Shown: one piece after another, positions 1-8,900 of the stretch | Position numbering within the stretch: the first letter of the stretch is position 1 | How the letters are laid out: every line of letters begins with the position of its first letter | Assembly (NCBI GenBank): GCA_903919075.1 | Contig: CAIXGR010000072.1 | Location: forward strand, 1-64,000 | Length of the DNA: 64,000 nucleotides | Reading direction: 5' to 3' | Source: an uncultured Bacteroidota bacterium | Lineage (GTDB): Bacteria; Bacteroidota; Bacteroidia; Chitinophagales; LD1 | Made by a program: the position numbers and the translations under genes | Notes under the pieces: model-generated | The model's database searches: none | Told to the model about the DNA's origin: nothing | Seen by the model: the letters and a program-made list of their open reading frames with translations, nothing else

Positions 1-1615
1 AACTGCAGCACCAGTTATTACCATTACCACCATCACATCCGCCGCTGCTAGCTTGGCCTACAGGTGCAGAGCCACCATAACCACCATAGCCCTGACCTCC
101 CCAAGTATTAACCGATGCACAATAGCCGCCAACTTGTGTGTAGCTATTGCCACCTGCACCACCTTGATAACCAGAACCGGCATAACCACCAGAACCTCCT
201 GCCACAATTACCCAATTACTTATAGCTGTTCCTCCCACCCGTATATCGGTTTGTCCTCCACCATAGTAGCTTGTGGAACTACCTTGACCACCGCCATTAT
301 AACCACCACCCGAACCATTACCTCCACAGAAAACATATAAAACATCACCGGGCGAAACAGATAATGTGCCTTGTGCATAACCACCAATTCCATTTCCATT
401 GCTTGTTCCCGCACCCCAACACTGCATTTTTACAGTATCAGTACATGGAACTGAAAAAGTTTGGTAACTGCCATTATAGCCAAAGGATTGAGAACCGTGT
501 TGCTGGCTGCAAAGTGTTACAAATAAACTACTTGGCGAACTGGTACCACAAGCATTGCCTGCTGTTACAGATACATTACCCGAATTTCCACCAAAATTAA
601 TTACAACGCTATCAGTCCCTTGGCCAGATGCCACACTTGAGCCAGAGGGAACCGACCAAGTATAAGTAGTTGCATTTGTTACTGGCGCTACCGAATATTT
701 ATGGCCGCTTGAATTATAAAACACCTGGCTTGAGCCTGATATACTACCAGGTGTTGAGGGAGCAGGTTGGCTTACTGATACAGTCATTGAACTCGCTGAA
801 CTAGTGCCGCACTCGTTACTAGCGCTTACACTTACAACACCATGTGCATTGCCCGGACCGTAGGTTACGGTTATTGAATTGGTTCCATTACCGCCAGTAA
901 TTATTGCACCAGTAGGTGGAACTACCCAATTATAGTTTGTAGCTCCTGCAACTGGGCTAACTGAATATACGTTGCCGCTTGATACACCTGAGATACAAAC
1001 CACAGGGCCTGGACCTGATATAGAACCAGGTGTTGCTGGAATTGGACTAACATCAGCAGTAAGTGCATTTGATGTGGCAGGTGAACCGCTAACACAGGCT
1101 TGGCTGGTTGTTAGAACACATGTTACTACATCGCCATTATTTAAACTTGAAGAAGTATAACTAGAACTATTTGCACCACCAATGCTTGAGCCGTTTACCT
1201 GCCATTGGTATGATGGTGATGTTAATCCGTTAGCCGGTGTAGCAGTATAGGTTACACTACTACAAATTACACCCCCTGGGTTTGCTGTGATTGTAACACC
1301 AGCTACCAAACTGTTAGAACCATTTAAGCTGGTCCAACTTGGTGATGATGGGGTGCCTGCATTGTAATTATAAACATTGCAATCGGTATTGAAAACAGTT
1401 AAGCCTGTTGCCGGGTTAGAGATTCCATCTCTTTGGCTTGTACTCATTCTTGGCAATAATACGCCCATGTTATTAAAGTCAACATCCAGACCGGCTGAAT
1501 TATCGGCGGGTGAGCCTGAAGTATTAATAGCCACACCTTGTTGAGCATTTACAATATAGCAAGGGCAAACAGAAAAGCCAATCAATGCGATTAGCAGGTA
1601 GAATATTTTTCTCAT
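1..1615 (-). CDS. secreted PKD-like / glycine-rich protein, copy 1 (3' end outside window)
   Basis: The reading frame is open from the ATG at 1615 to the left edge, so the C-terminus is missing. The N-terminus MRKIFYLLIALIGF...VNAQ is a signal peptide. A short segment resembling N-termini of many Bacteroidota surface proteins follows (SAGLDVDFNNMGVLLPRMS, then GLTVFNTDCNVYNYN). Next come an Ig-like module (residues ~95-180) and two PKD-like modules opening with TPGSISG (~185-360). From about residue 375 there is a glycine-rich domain (GSQSFGYNGSYQTFSVP, MQCWGAG, then many GG/GN/GS runs), the architecture of the Gly_rich family related to the ALK-receptor glycine-rich domain. It is a close paralogue of the gene at 2546-4411 with the same domain order. 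The family is probably surface-exposed; its function is unknown. No T9SS sorting domain can be judged because the end is cut off. Confidence 0.85.
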   Translation of the reverse strand, partial: MRKIFYLLIALIGFSVCPCYIVNAQQGVAINTSGSPADNSAGLDVDFNNMGVLLPRMSTSQRDGISNPATGLTVFNTDCNVYNYNAGTPSSPSWTSLNGSNSLVAGVTITANPGGVICSSVTYTATPANGLTSPSYQWQVNGSSIGGANSSSYTSSSLNNGDVVTCVLTTSQACVSGSPATSNALTADVSPIPATPGSISGPGPVVCISGVSSGNVYSVSPVAGATNYNWVVPPTGAIITGGNGTNSITVTYGPGNAHGVVSVSASNECGTSSASSMTVSVSQPAPSTPGSISGSSQVFYNSSGHKYSVAPVTNATTYTWSVPSGSSVASGQGTDSVVINFGGNSGNVSVTAGNACGTSSPSSLFVTLCSQQHGSQSFGYNGSYQTFSVPCTDTVKMQCWGAGTSNGNGIGGYAQGTLSVSPGDVLYVFCGGNGSGGGYNGGGQGSSTSYYGGGQTDIRVGGTAISNWVIVAGGSGGYAGSGYQGGAGGNSYTQVGGYCASVNTWGGQGYGGYGGSAPVGQASSGGCDGGNGNNWCCS

Positions 1616-1649
1616 AATTCAGGTGTTTAGTTATTTCAATAGTATGTCT

Positions 1650-1682
1650 GCAAATTAAATGATTTATTGATAAAACACAAGC
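1650..1682 (-). promoter_or_regulatory. candidate promoter of glycine-rich copy 1
   Basis: On the minus strand, TTG (1678-1680) is followed by a 19-nt spacer and TTAATTTGC (down to 1650). This is close to the Bacteroidota pattern TTG-N17-23-TAnnTTTG, and the ATG lies ~35 nt further on. The upstream half reads GCTTGTGTTTTATC and is nearly identical to GCTTATGTTTTATC at the same place before the paralogue at 2546-4411. The paired conservation is stronger evidence than the consensus match alone. Confidence 0.45.
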
Positions 1683-1900
1683 TTTTTAACATTTGCACAA
1701 TTAATTTTTACGCCTACTTAAAAAGGCATAACATACTTGCATAAGAAAACTAAATCCGCTATTTTAGCTGGCTATCAATAAACTATATCAAAAAACATGT
1801 GTGTTTTTTGATATAAGTTAAAGCATTAATTGCACGAGCTTAAAATTAAATGCTTTATTTTTCTAATATAGATGACCATATCTCGCCCAAAAAATATTTT

Positions 1901-2482
1901 CTAATTTCCCAATGTTGCGTCAAATTTGTTTGGTGCTTGTTTTAATACTAACATCAATTGTTCAAACTCTTCAGAAGAAAGAACTATTCTTTCTTTATTC
2001 AATTCTCCTAAAAGAATATACCGGCCCCATATTGTTTTGCTGCTAGAGCCTGCAATAAATATGGCAAAACCGCCTATTTTAAGACCCGAACGACAAGAGT
2101 AGTAATACTCCAAATTATCATCGAAAGTAACTTGGGGGGCTTTGATAAAAACAGTTGCTTTTAAATGTTCAATTGTTTTTACCAAATCAGAAATTTCATC
2201 TAAATCAATGTAACCCAAATATTTCCCGCTTGAATTAGCCACTTTATAAACTATGCGAAGACCGTTAAGGGTTTTATTATCGGATATATTAGTTGACTTT
2301 ACTAACTGAACAGTTATGTCTTTAACTTTCACGACATCAACAAAATTTACTTTAATGCATTTGCCGGGTTGCTCTAGTTGCTGTTGAATATTGCTTTGGT
2401 GAAGTTGTGATTGATTATTTTGAGAGAAGCTAGAATTTATTTGAATAAAAAGCATCCCTATTATAAATAAATATTTAGTCAT
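1901..2482 (-). CDS. secreted protein of unknown function, copy 1 (193 aa)
   Basis: MTKYLFIIGMLFIQINSSFSQ is a signal peptide with a typical Bacteroidota SFSQ cleavage site. The mature part is a mixed alpha/beta domain without an enzyme motif I recognise. It is a clear paralogue of the 186-residue protein at 4484-5044: shared blocks include KTLNG, NSSGK followed by GYID-DEI, and Y-YSCRSGL-IGGF. The conserved cysteine in YSCRSGL and the GYID/DEI segment are the best family signatures. It lies 63 nt downstream of glycine-rich copy 2 and 285 nt upstream of glycine-rich copy 1, on the same strand. The alternating order suggests the small and large proteins function together. I know of no assigned role for this family. 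Confidence 0.8.
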   Translation of the reverse strand: MTKYLFIIGMLFIQINSSFSQNNQSQLHQSNIQQQLEQPGKCIKVNFVDVVKVKDITVQLVKSTNISDNKTLNGLRIVYKVANSSGKYLGYIDLDEISDLVKTIEHLKATVFIKAPQVTFDDNLEYYYSCRSGLKIGGFAIFIAGSSSKTIWGRYILLGELNKERIVLSSEEFEQLMLVLKQAPNKFDATLGN

Positions 2483-2545
2483 ATATTTCTCTATTAAACA
2501 ACCGGCGTGTATTTTAAAAAACCTGGATTATTAATTGAATGTTGT

Positions 2546-4411
2546 TTACCAAGAAATTTTAACCTGTCCATTGCCTGTTTGAATGCCATCCTGACTACCA
2601 GTTGTGTTATCCATTCCTCCGTAATACGATGAGCCACCACCACCTGGACCACCGCAACAATTTGCAGCACCACCACCACCGCCATAATATCCACCACCAC
2701 CACCACCAGTACAGCCTGAGCCTGCAACGCCGCCTGTACCTATACCTCCGGCCCCACCGGGATATACACCACCAACCCCGCTTCCACCATCACCACCTGC
2801 AGATTGCGTCCCTCCAAAACCACCATAATTATGAGTGCAGCCATTGCAAATTCCTCCCATTCCGCCGTTGGGATACCCACCTATTCCACCGGGCCCGCAG
2901 TTTGCAGAGGCACCGCCACCGCCACCGCCAGCAACAATTATCCGGTTCGACAAATTCGTTCCACCAAGGCGCACATCAGATGCACCACCACCGCCAGCAC
3001 CAGAATTTCCATTTGTACCACCCTGTGAGCCTCCATTATAGCCAGCAGCACCACCCGGGTCGGAAATACTATTTAACGAGCCACCTGAGCCGCCTACGTA
3101 AACGTATAAGAGGGAACCAGGCGTAACATTTTTATTTCCATAAACATAGCCACCATTACCACCTACAAGATATTCATAAACACTGCTATTTCCCGTACCA
3201 CCCTGAGCCCCCCAACATTCGATTTTTACTGAAAAAACACAGGACGGAACAGTAAATATTTGCTGACTCCCTGTATAACCAAAAGTCTGCGAACCTGTTT
3301 GAGAGTTGCCACAAGGAATTACTGAAACCGCTAAACTGGTTGCCGAACTTGTACCGCAACCATTGCCTGCGGTTACAGAAATATTTCCCGAATCTATTGC
3401 GAATTTTACAGTTATTGATGTTGTTCCCTGGCCCGATGTAATAGACGCGCCGGGCGGAACTGTCCAGGTATATGTAGTGGCATTAGTTACAGCACCAATT
3501 GAATACACAATACCTGTTGCCCCGGTATCAACCGACGTACTTCCGAAAATTGTTCCCGGCGGGCCCGGAACCGGTGGGTTAACCGTAACCGGTAAATTGC
3601 TTGCTGAACTGCTTCCACAGCTGTTAACAGCCGCAACGCTAATATTGCCTGAACCGGTACCAAAAGTTACGGTTATAGAAGTTGTACCAGAGCCTCCGGT
3701 AATGACCGCATCACCTGGCACCGACCAGTTGTAAGATGTAGCACCGGCAACTGGGGCAATTGAATAAACATTGCCGCTAGTATTAGCACACCCGTTTGCA
3801 CTACCAGAAATTGAGCCCGGTGTTGACGGAATGGCAACTACTGTCATAATAATTGAATTAGACGTAGCGGGGGAACCGGTAACACAAGCTTCATTTGAAG
3901 TTAATATACAAGTTACAATATCGCCATTATTTAAAGCTGATGTTGTGTATGACGAACTATTGGCACTTACATTACTGCCATTAATCTGCCATTGATAAAC
4001 CGGTGAGTTAATACCGATTGAAGGTACCGCAGTAAAAGTTACACTAGTGCCGGTACCAGAACAAATAGCACCAACCGGACTTGCGGAAATTGTTATTCCA
4101 GCAATTATTGCATTGGTTGCGTTCACGGTTGACCATACCGGTGCTGAAGATGTACCAGAATTGTAATTATAAACGTTGCAATCGGTATTAAAAATGGTAA
4201 GGCCGGCCGCTGGATTGGCAATGGCATTTCTTTGCACGGTGGTCATTCGGGGCATTAGTACACCCTTATTTGTAAAATTAACATCAAGCCCGGCTGAATT
4301 GTCGGGTGACAGACCTCCTTGGCTTATAGCTACACCACCTTGAGCCTTTATATTAGAAACAGAACAGACATTAAGAATAACCAAAACTAATAGATAGAAT
4401 ACTCTTTTCAT
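2546..4411 (-). CDS. secreted PKD-like / glycine-rich protein, copy 2
   Basis: A 621-residue protein. I chose the ATG at 4411 (MKRVFYLLVLVILNVCS, cleaving near NIKA-QGG) over an upstream in-frame start at 4453, because it aligns with the paralogue start and leaves a normal signal peptide. Order of modules: the DVNFTNKGVLMPRMTT N-terminal segment, an Ig-like domain (~95-190), two PKD-like repeats beginning TPGSISG and PGTIFG (~190-360), then a glycine-rich C-terminal half starting at GSQTFGYTGSQQIFTVP with CWGAQGGTG, LYVYVGG and long GGGG runs. This matches the Gly_rich (ALK-like) family. The protein ends in GNGQVKISW, much like GNGKVTITW of the third family member at 42017-43525, so the C-terminus is probably a natural domain end and not a T9SS sorting domain. 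Function is unknown; it is probably at the cell surface. Confidence 0.85.
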   Translation of the reverse strand: MKRVFYLLVLVILNVCSVSNIKAQGGVAISQGGLSPDNSAGLDVNFTNKGVLMPRMTTVQRNAIANPAAGLTIFNTDCNVYNYNSGTSSAPVWSTVNATNAIIAGITISASPVGAICSGTGTSVTFTAVPSIGINSPVYQWQINGSNVSANSSSYTTSALNNGDIVTCILTSNEACVTGSPATSNSIIMTVVAIPSTPGSISGSANGCANTSGNVYSIAPVAGATSYNWSVPGDAVITGGSGTTSITVTFGTGSGNISVAAVNSCGSSSASNLPVTVNPPVPGPPGTIFGSTSVDTGATGIVYSIGAVTNATTYTWTVPPGASITSGQGTTSITVKFAIDSGNISVTAGNGCGTSSATSLAVSVIPCGNSQTGSQTFGYTGSQQIFTVPSCVFSVKIECWGAQGGTGNSSVYEYLVGGNGGYVYGNKNVTPGSLLYVYVGGSGGSLNSISDPGGAAGYNGGSQGGTNGNSGAGGGGASDVRLGGTNLSNRIIVAGGGGGGASANCGPGGIGGYPNGGMGGICNGCTHNYGGFGGTQSAGGDGGSGVGGVYPGGAGGIGTGGVAGSGCTGGGGGGYYGGGGGAANCCGGPGGGGSSYYGGMDNTTGSQDGIQTGNGQVKISW

Positions 4412-4449
4412 AAAAGTAATTTTTTGATTTGTTTTCGGAAAACCGAACT

Positions 4450-4483
4450 GCAAAATACCTTAATTTAACGATAAAACATAAGC
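4450..4483 (-). promoter_or_regulatory. candidate promoter of glycine-rich copy 2
   Basis: The minus strand has GCTTATGTTTTATC (4483-4470) and then TATTTTGC (4457-4450), ~39 nt before the ATG. Both parts match the region upstream of copy 1 in sequence and spacing. The element begins exactly at the stop codon of the preceding gene (stop at 4484-4486), so copy 2 probably has its own promoter even though the genes are only 72 nt apart. Confidence 0.4.
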
Positions 4484-5044
4484 CTATTTAGCCTCCATTT
4501 TTTCTTTAGCCAAGGAGAGAATCGATTTTAATTCATTAAAGTTTGCAAGAGAAATAATTATTTTATCGGAGCTTGTTTCGCTAAACATTACATACTGGTT
4601 CCATGTCATTTTACCGTAAGTACCGGAGAAAAAGCCGGAGAACCCGCCAATATTAAGGCCTGATCGGCATGAATAATGATATTCGAAATTATCGGTTGGT
4701 CTAGATGATGGTTCCTTATTAAAAATATTTGCATTCATATCCTCCATGGCATTAATCAATGCATCAATTTCATCAGCATCAATATAACCAAATTGTTTTC
4801 CTGATGAATTAATGGCTTTATAACTTAGTCTTACACCATTTAGCGTTTTACTATCAATCAAATTTTTTGCTTTTGTAATTTGAATAGTCAGGTCTCTTAC
4901 TTTTCCAATATCGAAAACTTCGGAAGTAACATATTTGTCAGGCTGATGAAGGAAGGCCTGAATATTACTCTGCTGAGGCTGAGAAAAAACCGTATTTATT
5001 TTAGCAGCAAAAAAAAATAATATAAGTAAGCATAGCTTCAACAT
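4484..5044 (-). CDS. secreted protein of unknown function, copy 2 (186 aa)
   Basis: A paralogue of the protein at 1901-2482. The start is set at the ATG at 5044 (MLKLCLLILFFFAAKINTVFSQ, a signal peptide ending in VFSQ) and not at the TTG six bases upstream. The mature domain shares KTLNG-R, NSSGK--GYID-DEI and Y-YSCRSGL-IGGF with copy 1. There is no catalytic motif or C-terminal sorting domain. It is the first gene of the duplicated module on the minus strand and is followed after 72 nt by glycine-rich copy 2. Function is not known. Confidence 0.8.
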   Translation of the reverse strand: MLKLCLLILFFFAAKINTVFSQPQQSNIQAFLHQPDKYVTSEVFDIGKVRDLTIQITKAKNLIDSKTLNGVRLSYKAINSSGKQFGYIDADEIDALINAMEDMNANIFNKEPSSRPTDNFEYHYSCRSGLNIGGFSGFFSGTYGKMTWNQYVMFSETSSDKIIISLANFNELKSILSLAKEKMEAK

Positions 5045-5051
5045 ATCCAAT

Positions 5052-5081
5052 CAAATTTAAAGTATAATTAAAACTAAACAA
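5052..5081 (-). promoter_or_regulatory. consensus promoter directly at the start of the 186-aa gene
   Basis: The minus strand reads TTG (5081-5079), a 19-nt spacer, then TAAATTTG (5059-5052). This fully satisfies the Bacteroidota consensus TTG-N19-TAnnTTTG. The -7 element ends only 7 nt before the ATG at 5044, so transcription would begin at or next to the start codon, giving a leaderless or nearly leaderless message. Confidence 0.45.
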
Positions 5082-5192
5082 GGCTGCTCCATTATTATTG
5101 AATATCAGCATTCCTTCACCTTGGCTTTTCTGGCATAAAAATTCGAAATATTAAACCAACCGTTCTTTATTAAAAAACCAAGGCCATATACA

Positions 5193-5684
5193 ATGAAAAA
5201 GATGATTTTTTTCCACTGTTTTGGCGCTAAGCATTTTTGCTTTTAGCCATGCAAACACACAAGCAAGAGTTTCAGTAAATATTGGTTTGCAACCGGTTTG
5301 GCCCGGTAGTCTACAATAATGTTAACTATTACTATATAAACCGATATTGATGCTTATTAAGATGTACCAGGACACGTATTTATTTATGCTGATGGCAGCA
5401 GATGGGTACGTAACCGTGGTTTACCTACGCGCTATGCAAATTTTGATTTATAACACTCGCACAAGGTAGTAATAAATGAACGTAAGTCCTGGTTACATCA
5501 TGAAGCAGTAAGGGCAAACTACGAATCATACCGCAACCATCATGGGCAGATAGTGATACATGAAAACCACGAACCTACATATTATCAAATTAAAGAACAC
5601 CCACAACATGATCAATGGCGGCATGAAGAGTATCGTGGCAGGCATAATGAACCGCACCACAAAGATGAGCATCACCACGATTAA
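5193..5684 (+). pseudogene. decayed gene for a small secreted protein
   Basis: Reading across frames recovers a Bacteroidota secreted protein: MKKMIFSTVLALSIFAFSHA (signal peptide), RVSVNIGLQPVWPG, NNVNYYYI, DIDAYYDVPGHVFIYADG-like, RWVRNRGLPTRYANFDL, HKVVINERK, then a His/Glu-rich tail ending HHKDEHHHD and TAA at 5682-5684. It is broken in at least five places. There is an extra T in a T7 run near 5205-5211, which throws the signal peptide out of frame. Two further +1 shifts lie near 5317-5342. In-frame TAA codons interrupt AY-DVPGHV and NFDL-HSHK. The last ~110 codons are otherwise clean. The family is common in Sphingobacteria-type genomes as an uncharacterised exported protein. So many independent lesions point to real decay and not to one sequencing error. 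Confidence 0.75.
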
Positions 5685-5715
5685 TCTCAAAATTTTCATT
5701 TGCGCTAAAATGCCA

Positions 5716-5743
5716 CTCACCTATTTTCGAGGTGACGTTTTTT
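5716..5743 (+). terminator. rho-independent terminator after the pseudogene
   Basis: TCACCT (5717-5722), a 7-nt loop and AGGTGA (5730-5735) form a 6-bp stem, followed by CG and a run of six T. It lies 32 nt after the pseudogene stop, consistent with a relic transcription unit. The rest of 5685-5904 is AT-rich and shows nothing else recognisable. Confidence 0.55.
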
Positions 5744-5904
5744 ATGCTTTTACTTCAAAAAATTAACACCTTATTATTTATTAAAAAAAGATAATTTTCA
5801 ATCTTGCACTTTTTCAATCTTTAAAAGAATGTAGTTTTGCGCCACCCATTGACAACCTATCATTTATTATCGCTAAACAATTCCGCGAGCGGTTCACGGG
5901 TTAA

Positions 5905-5912
5905 TACTTTGC
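5905..5912 (+). promoter_or_regulatory. candidate -7 element of the RND efflux operon
   Basis: TACTTTGC lies 20 nt upstream of the ATG at 5932. The same TAnTTTGC form occurs before the glycine-rich genes and pgm. No convincing -33 TTG is present, so confidence is limited. Confidence 0.3.
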
Positions 5913-5931
5913 ATTTAAAATCTCAAAAAAT

Positions 5932-8900
5932 ATGATGTGGATTGTGAGGCTTGCTTTACGCAGGCCCTATACAGTTGCGGTAATGTCACTATTGATTTTT
6001 ATCATGGGGCTACTTTCTGTACGCGCCATGATGGTAGATATTTTTCCTTCTATTGATATACCGGTAGTAAGTGTAGTGTGGAGTTACCCAGGCCTATCGG
6101 CAGACGACATTGAAAAGCGTGTGGTTTTTATTGATGAGCGTGCCATATCTACAAGTGTTAACGGCGTTTCAAGAATAGAATCATCATCAATACCCGGTAT
6201 TGGTTTATTGAGAGTTTATTTTGAACCGGGTGCAGATATAGGTGCTGCTATTGCGCAAATGACTGCCGTTTCCAGCACCGCACTTAGGGCAATGCCGCCG
6301 GGTATGACACCACCGGTAATATTGCAGTATAACGCTACTAACGTACCCGTTGCGCAACTTACATTAAGCAGTAAAACGCTTTCCGAATCGAAGATTTTCG
6401 ATTACGGGTTGAATTTTATACGCTTGCGTTTATTTACTATTCCCGGCCTTTCAACACCGGCTCCTTTTGGTGGTATGTTCCGCCAAATTATGGTAGATAT
6501 TGACCCAAGAGCACTTACTGCAAAAGGAATATCGCCAAACGATGTACTAATTGCCATTCAATCATCGAACCTTATTATACCGGCAGGCTCCGCGCGGATG
6601 GGGCATACGGAATTTAATGTGGTACTAAACTCGAGTCCGGACAACATCAAGCAATTTGAACAAATTCCGATTAGAGTGGTAAACGGGCAACCGGTACTAC
6701 TTGGCGACGTTGCAAAAGTATCGGACAGTTATGCCGAGCAGACTAACATAGTGCGCGTAAACCGTAGCCGGGCAGCTTATCTTACCATTTTGAAAAAAGC
6801 AAATGCATCAACACTAATGGTGGTGGAAGCAGCTAAAGATATGCTACCAACCATTAAGGAAACAGCACCGGAAGGATTGGACTTGAAAGTAGATTTTGAT
6901 CAATCCGTTTTTGTGCGCGGTTCAATTAATAACGTGTTGCGCGAAGCAATTATAGCTTCGATACTGGTATCGTTAATGATACTATTTTTTCTTGGCAGCT
7001 GGCGGGGGGTAATAATTGTTTGTACTTCTATCCCGCTTTCAATTTTGGTTTCGTTGGTGGGTTTAAATTTATTTGGCGATACTATAAATATAATGACACT
7101 GGGCGGGCTTTCGCTTGCCGTAGGTATGTTGGTAGATGATGCCACTGTTGAAATAGAAAACATACACCGGAACCGGCACATGGGCAAGCCGCTTACGGTA
7201 GCTATATTAGATGGCGCCAGCCAGATTGCCACACCGGCTATAGTTGCTACACTGGCCATATGTATCGTATTCTTTCCGGTGGTATTACTTACCGGTCCGG
7301 CTAAGTTTTTATTTGCCCCGCTTGCGCTTGCTGTAGTTATAGCCATGATGGCATCATACCTGCTTTCGCGAACACTGGTGCCCACCTTGGCGCGTATGCT
7401 AATGGAAAACGAACCGTTGGATGAAAAGCCTGACGACCCGCATTTGGGGACCTTTGGCAGAATAGGTGTAAAATTTAACCATTGGCGCGACCGGAATTTT
7501 GATCATTTTCAACAAGCTTATGGCCGAGTATTAAATGTGTTGCTTCATCACCGCAGAACAACTTTGGTTTTTGTTATCCTGGCACTGGTGGGTTCTTTAG
7601 GTCTTATAGGTATTGTGGGCACAGACTTTTTTCCAAGTACTGATGCAGGTATGATGAAACTGCATTTTCGTGCACCGGCGGGCACACGACTTGAGGAAAC
7701 AGAAAAACTTGTCGACTCGGCCGAAGCAAGAATTCAAAAAATAATTCCTGGGAATGAATTGGAAACCATTAATGACATGATAGGAATTCCTGTTTCATTC
7801 AACCTTGTATTTGTAAATACCGATAATGCAAGCGGAATGGATGCGGAAATAACAGTTTCATTAAAAGAGGGCCATAAACCCACTATTGATTACATGAAGA
7901 AAATAAGGAAAGACCTTCATGAAAATTTTCCGGGCTGTGTGATTTACTTCCAATCGGCGGATATTGTAAGCCAGGTACTCAATTTCGGTTTATCGGCACC
8001 GCTTGACGTACAAATTCAATATGCTGATTATTATAAGTCGTACGATTATGCACGCACCCTGCGCGATGAAATGAAAAGTATACCGGGCGTGGAAGATGTG
8101 GCCATAAAACAGGTATTAGACTACCCTGCTTTTAAAGTAGATGTTGACAGGGTACGTGCAGCCCAACTGGGGCTTACACAGCGCGACGTTGCTAATGATG
8201 TTTTGATTTCTCTTTCATCAAGCAGTATGGTAGGGCCTTCGTTTTACATTAACCCTGCCAATAATGTTAACTACAGTGTGGTGGTGCAAACACCATATCA
8301 AAAAATAAATTCGGTACAGGATTTAATGAACATACCGGTAACCGTGGCTAACCCTGCTTTTAATAATAATCCTAATCCATCGCCTACCGACTTACCAAGT
8401 GCGCAGGCGCAAACATTAGGCAACCTAGCCAAAGTAACCAGCAGTACACAGTTTAATCTTTTCAGCCACTACACCGTGCAAAGGGTAATGGATATAAACG
8501 CAAACGTTGAAGGCCGCGATTTAGGTTCGGTAGCAAATGCTATACAGAAAAAAATTAATGCGCTTGGCAAATTACCACCCGGAATGCGCATTGACCTTCG
8601 CGGACAAAGCGAGGTAATGAACAACTCTTTCAAAACATTAAGCTTAGGGCTTATATTAGCTATTGCATTAGTCTACCTGCTTATGGTGGTGCTGTTCCAA
8701 TCGTGGATTGATCCTTTTATTATTATGCTTTCAATACCCGGTGCATTTATGGGTATACTTTGGATGCTGGTACTTACCGGTACCACTATTAATGTTGAAT
8801 CGCTAATGGGCTCCATAGTCGCCATAGGCATAGCGGTTTCCAACTCAATATTATTAGTAAGTTTTGCAAATGATTTACGAGTTGAGCAGGGAGTAAGCTC

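Noticed and set aside
2602-3126. Plus-strand His-rich open frames opposite the glycine-rich gene
   Set aside because: They are antisense shadows of GGN/GGG codon runs (ACC/CCA read as His/Pro/Thr); the minus strand has a signal peptide and domains.
5560-5766. A 68-codon plus-strand frame starting MKTTNLHIIKLKN
   Set aside because: It is out of frame with the pseudogene, whose own frame reads as the clean His-rich tail of a known exported family.
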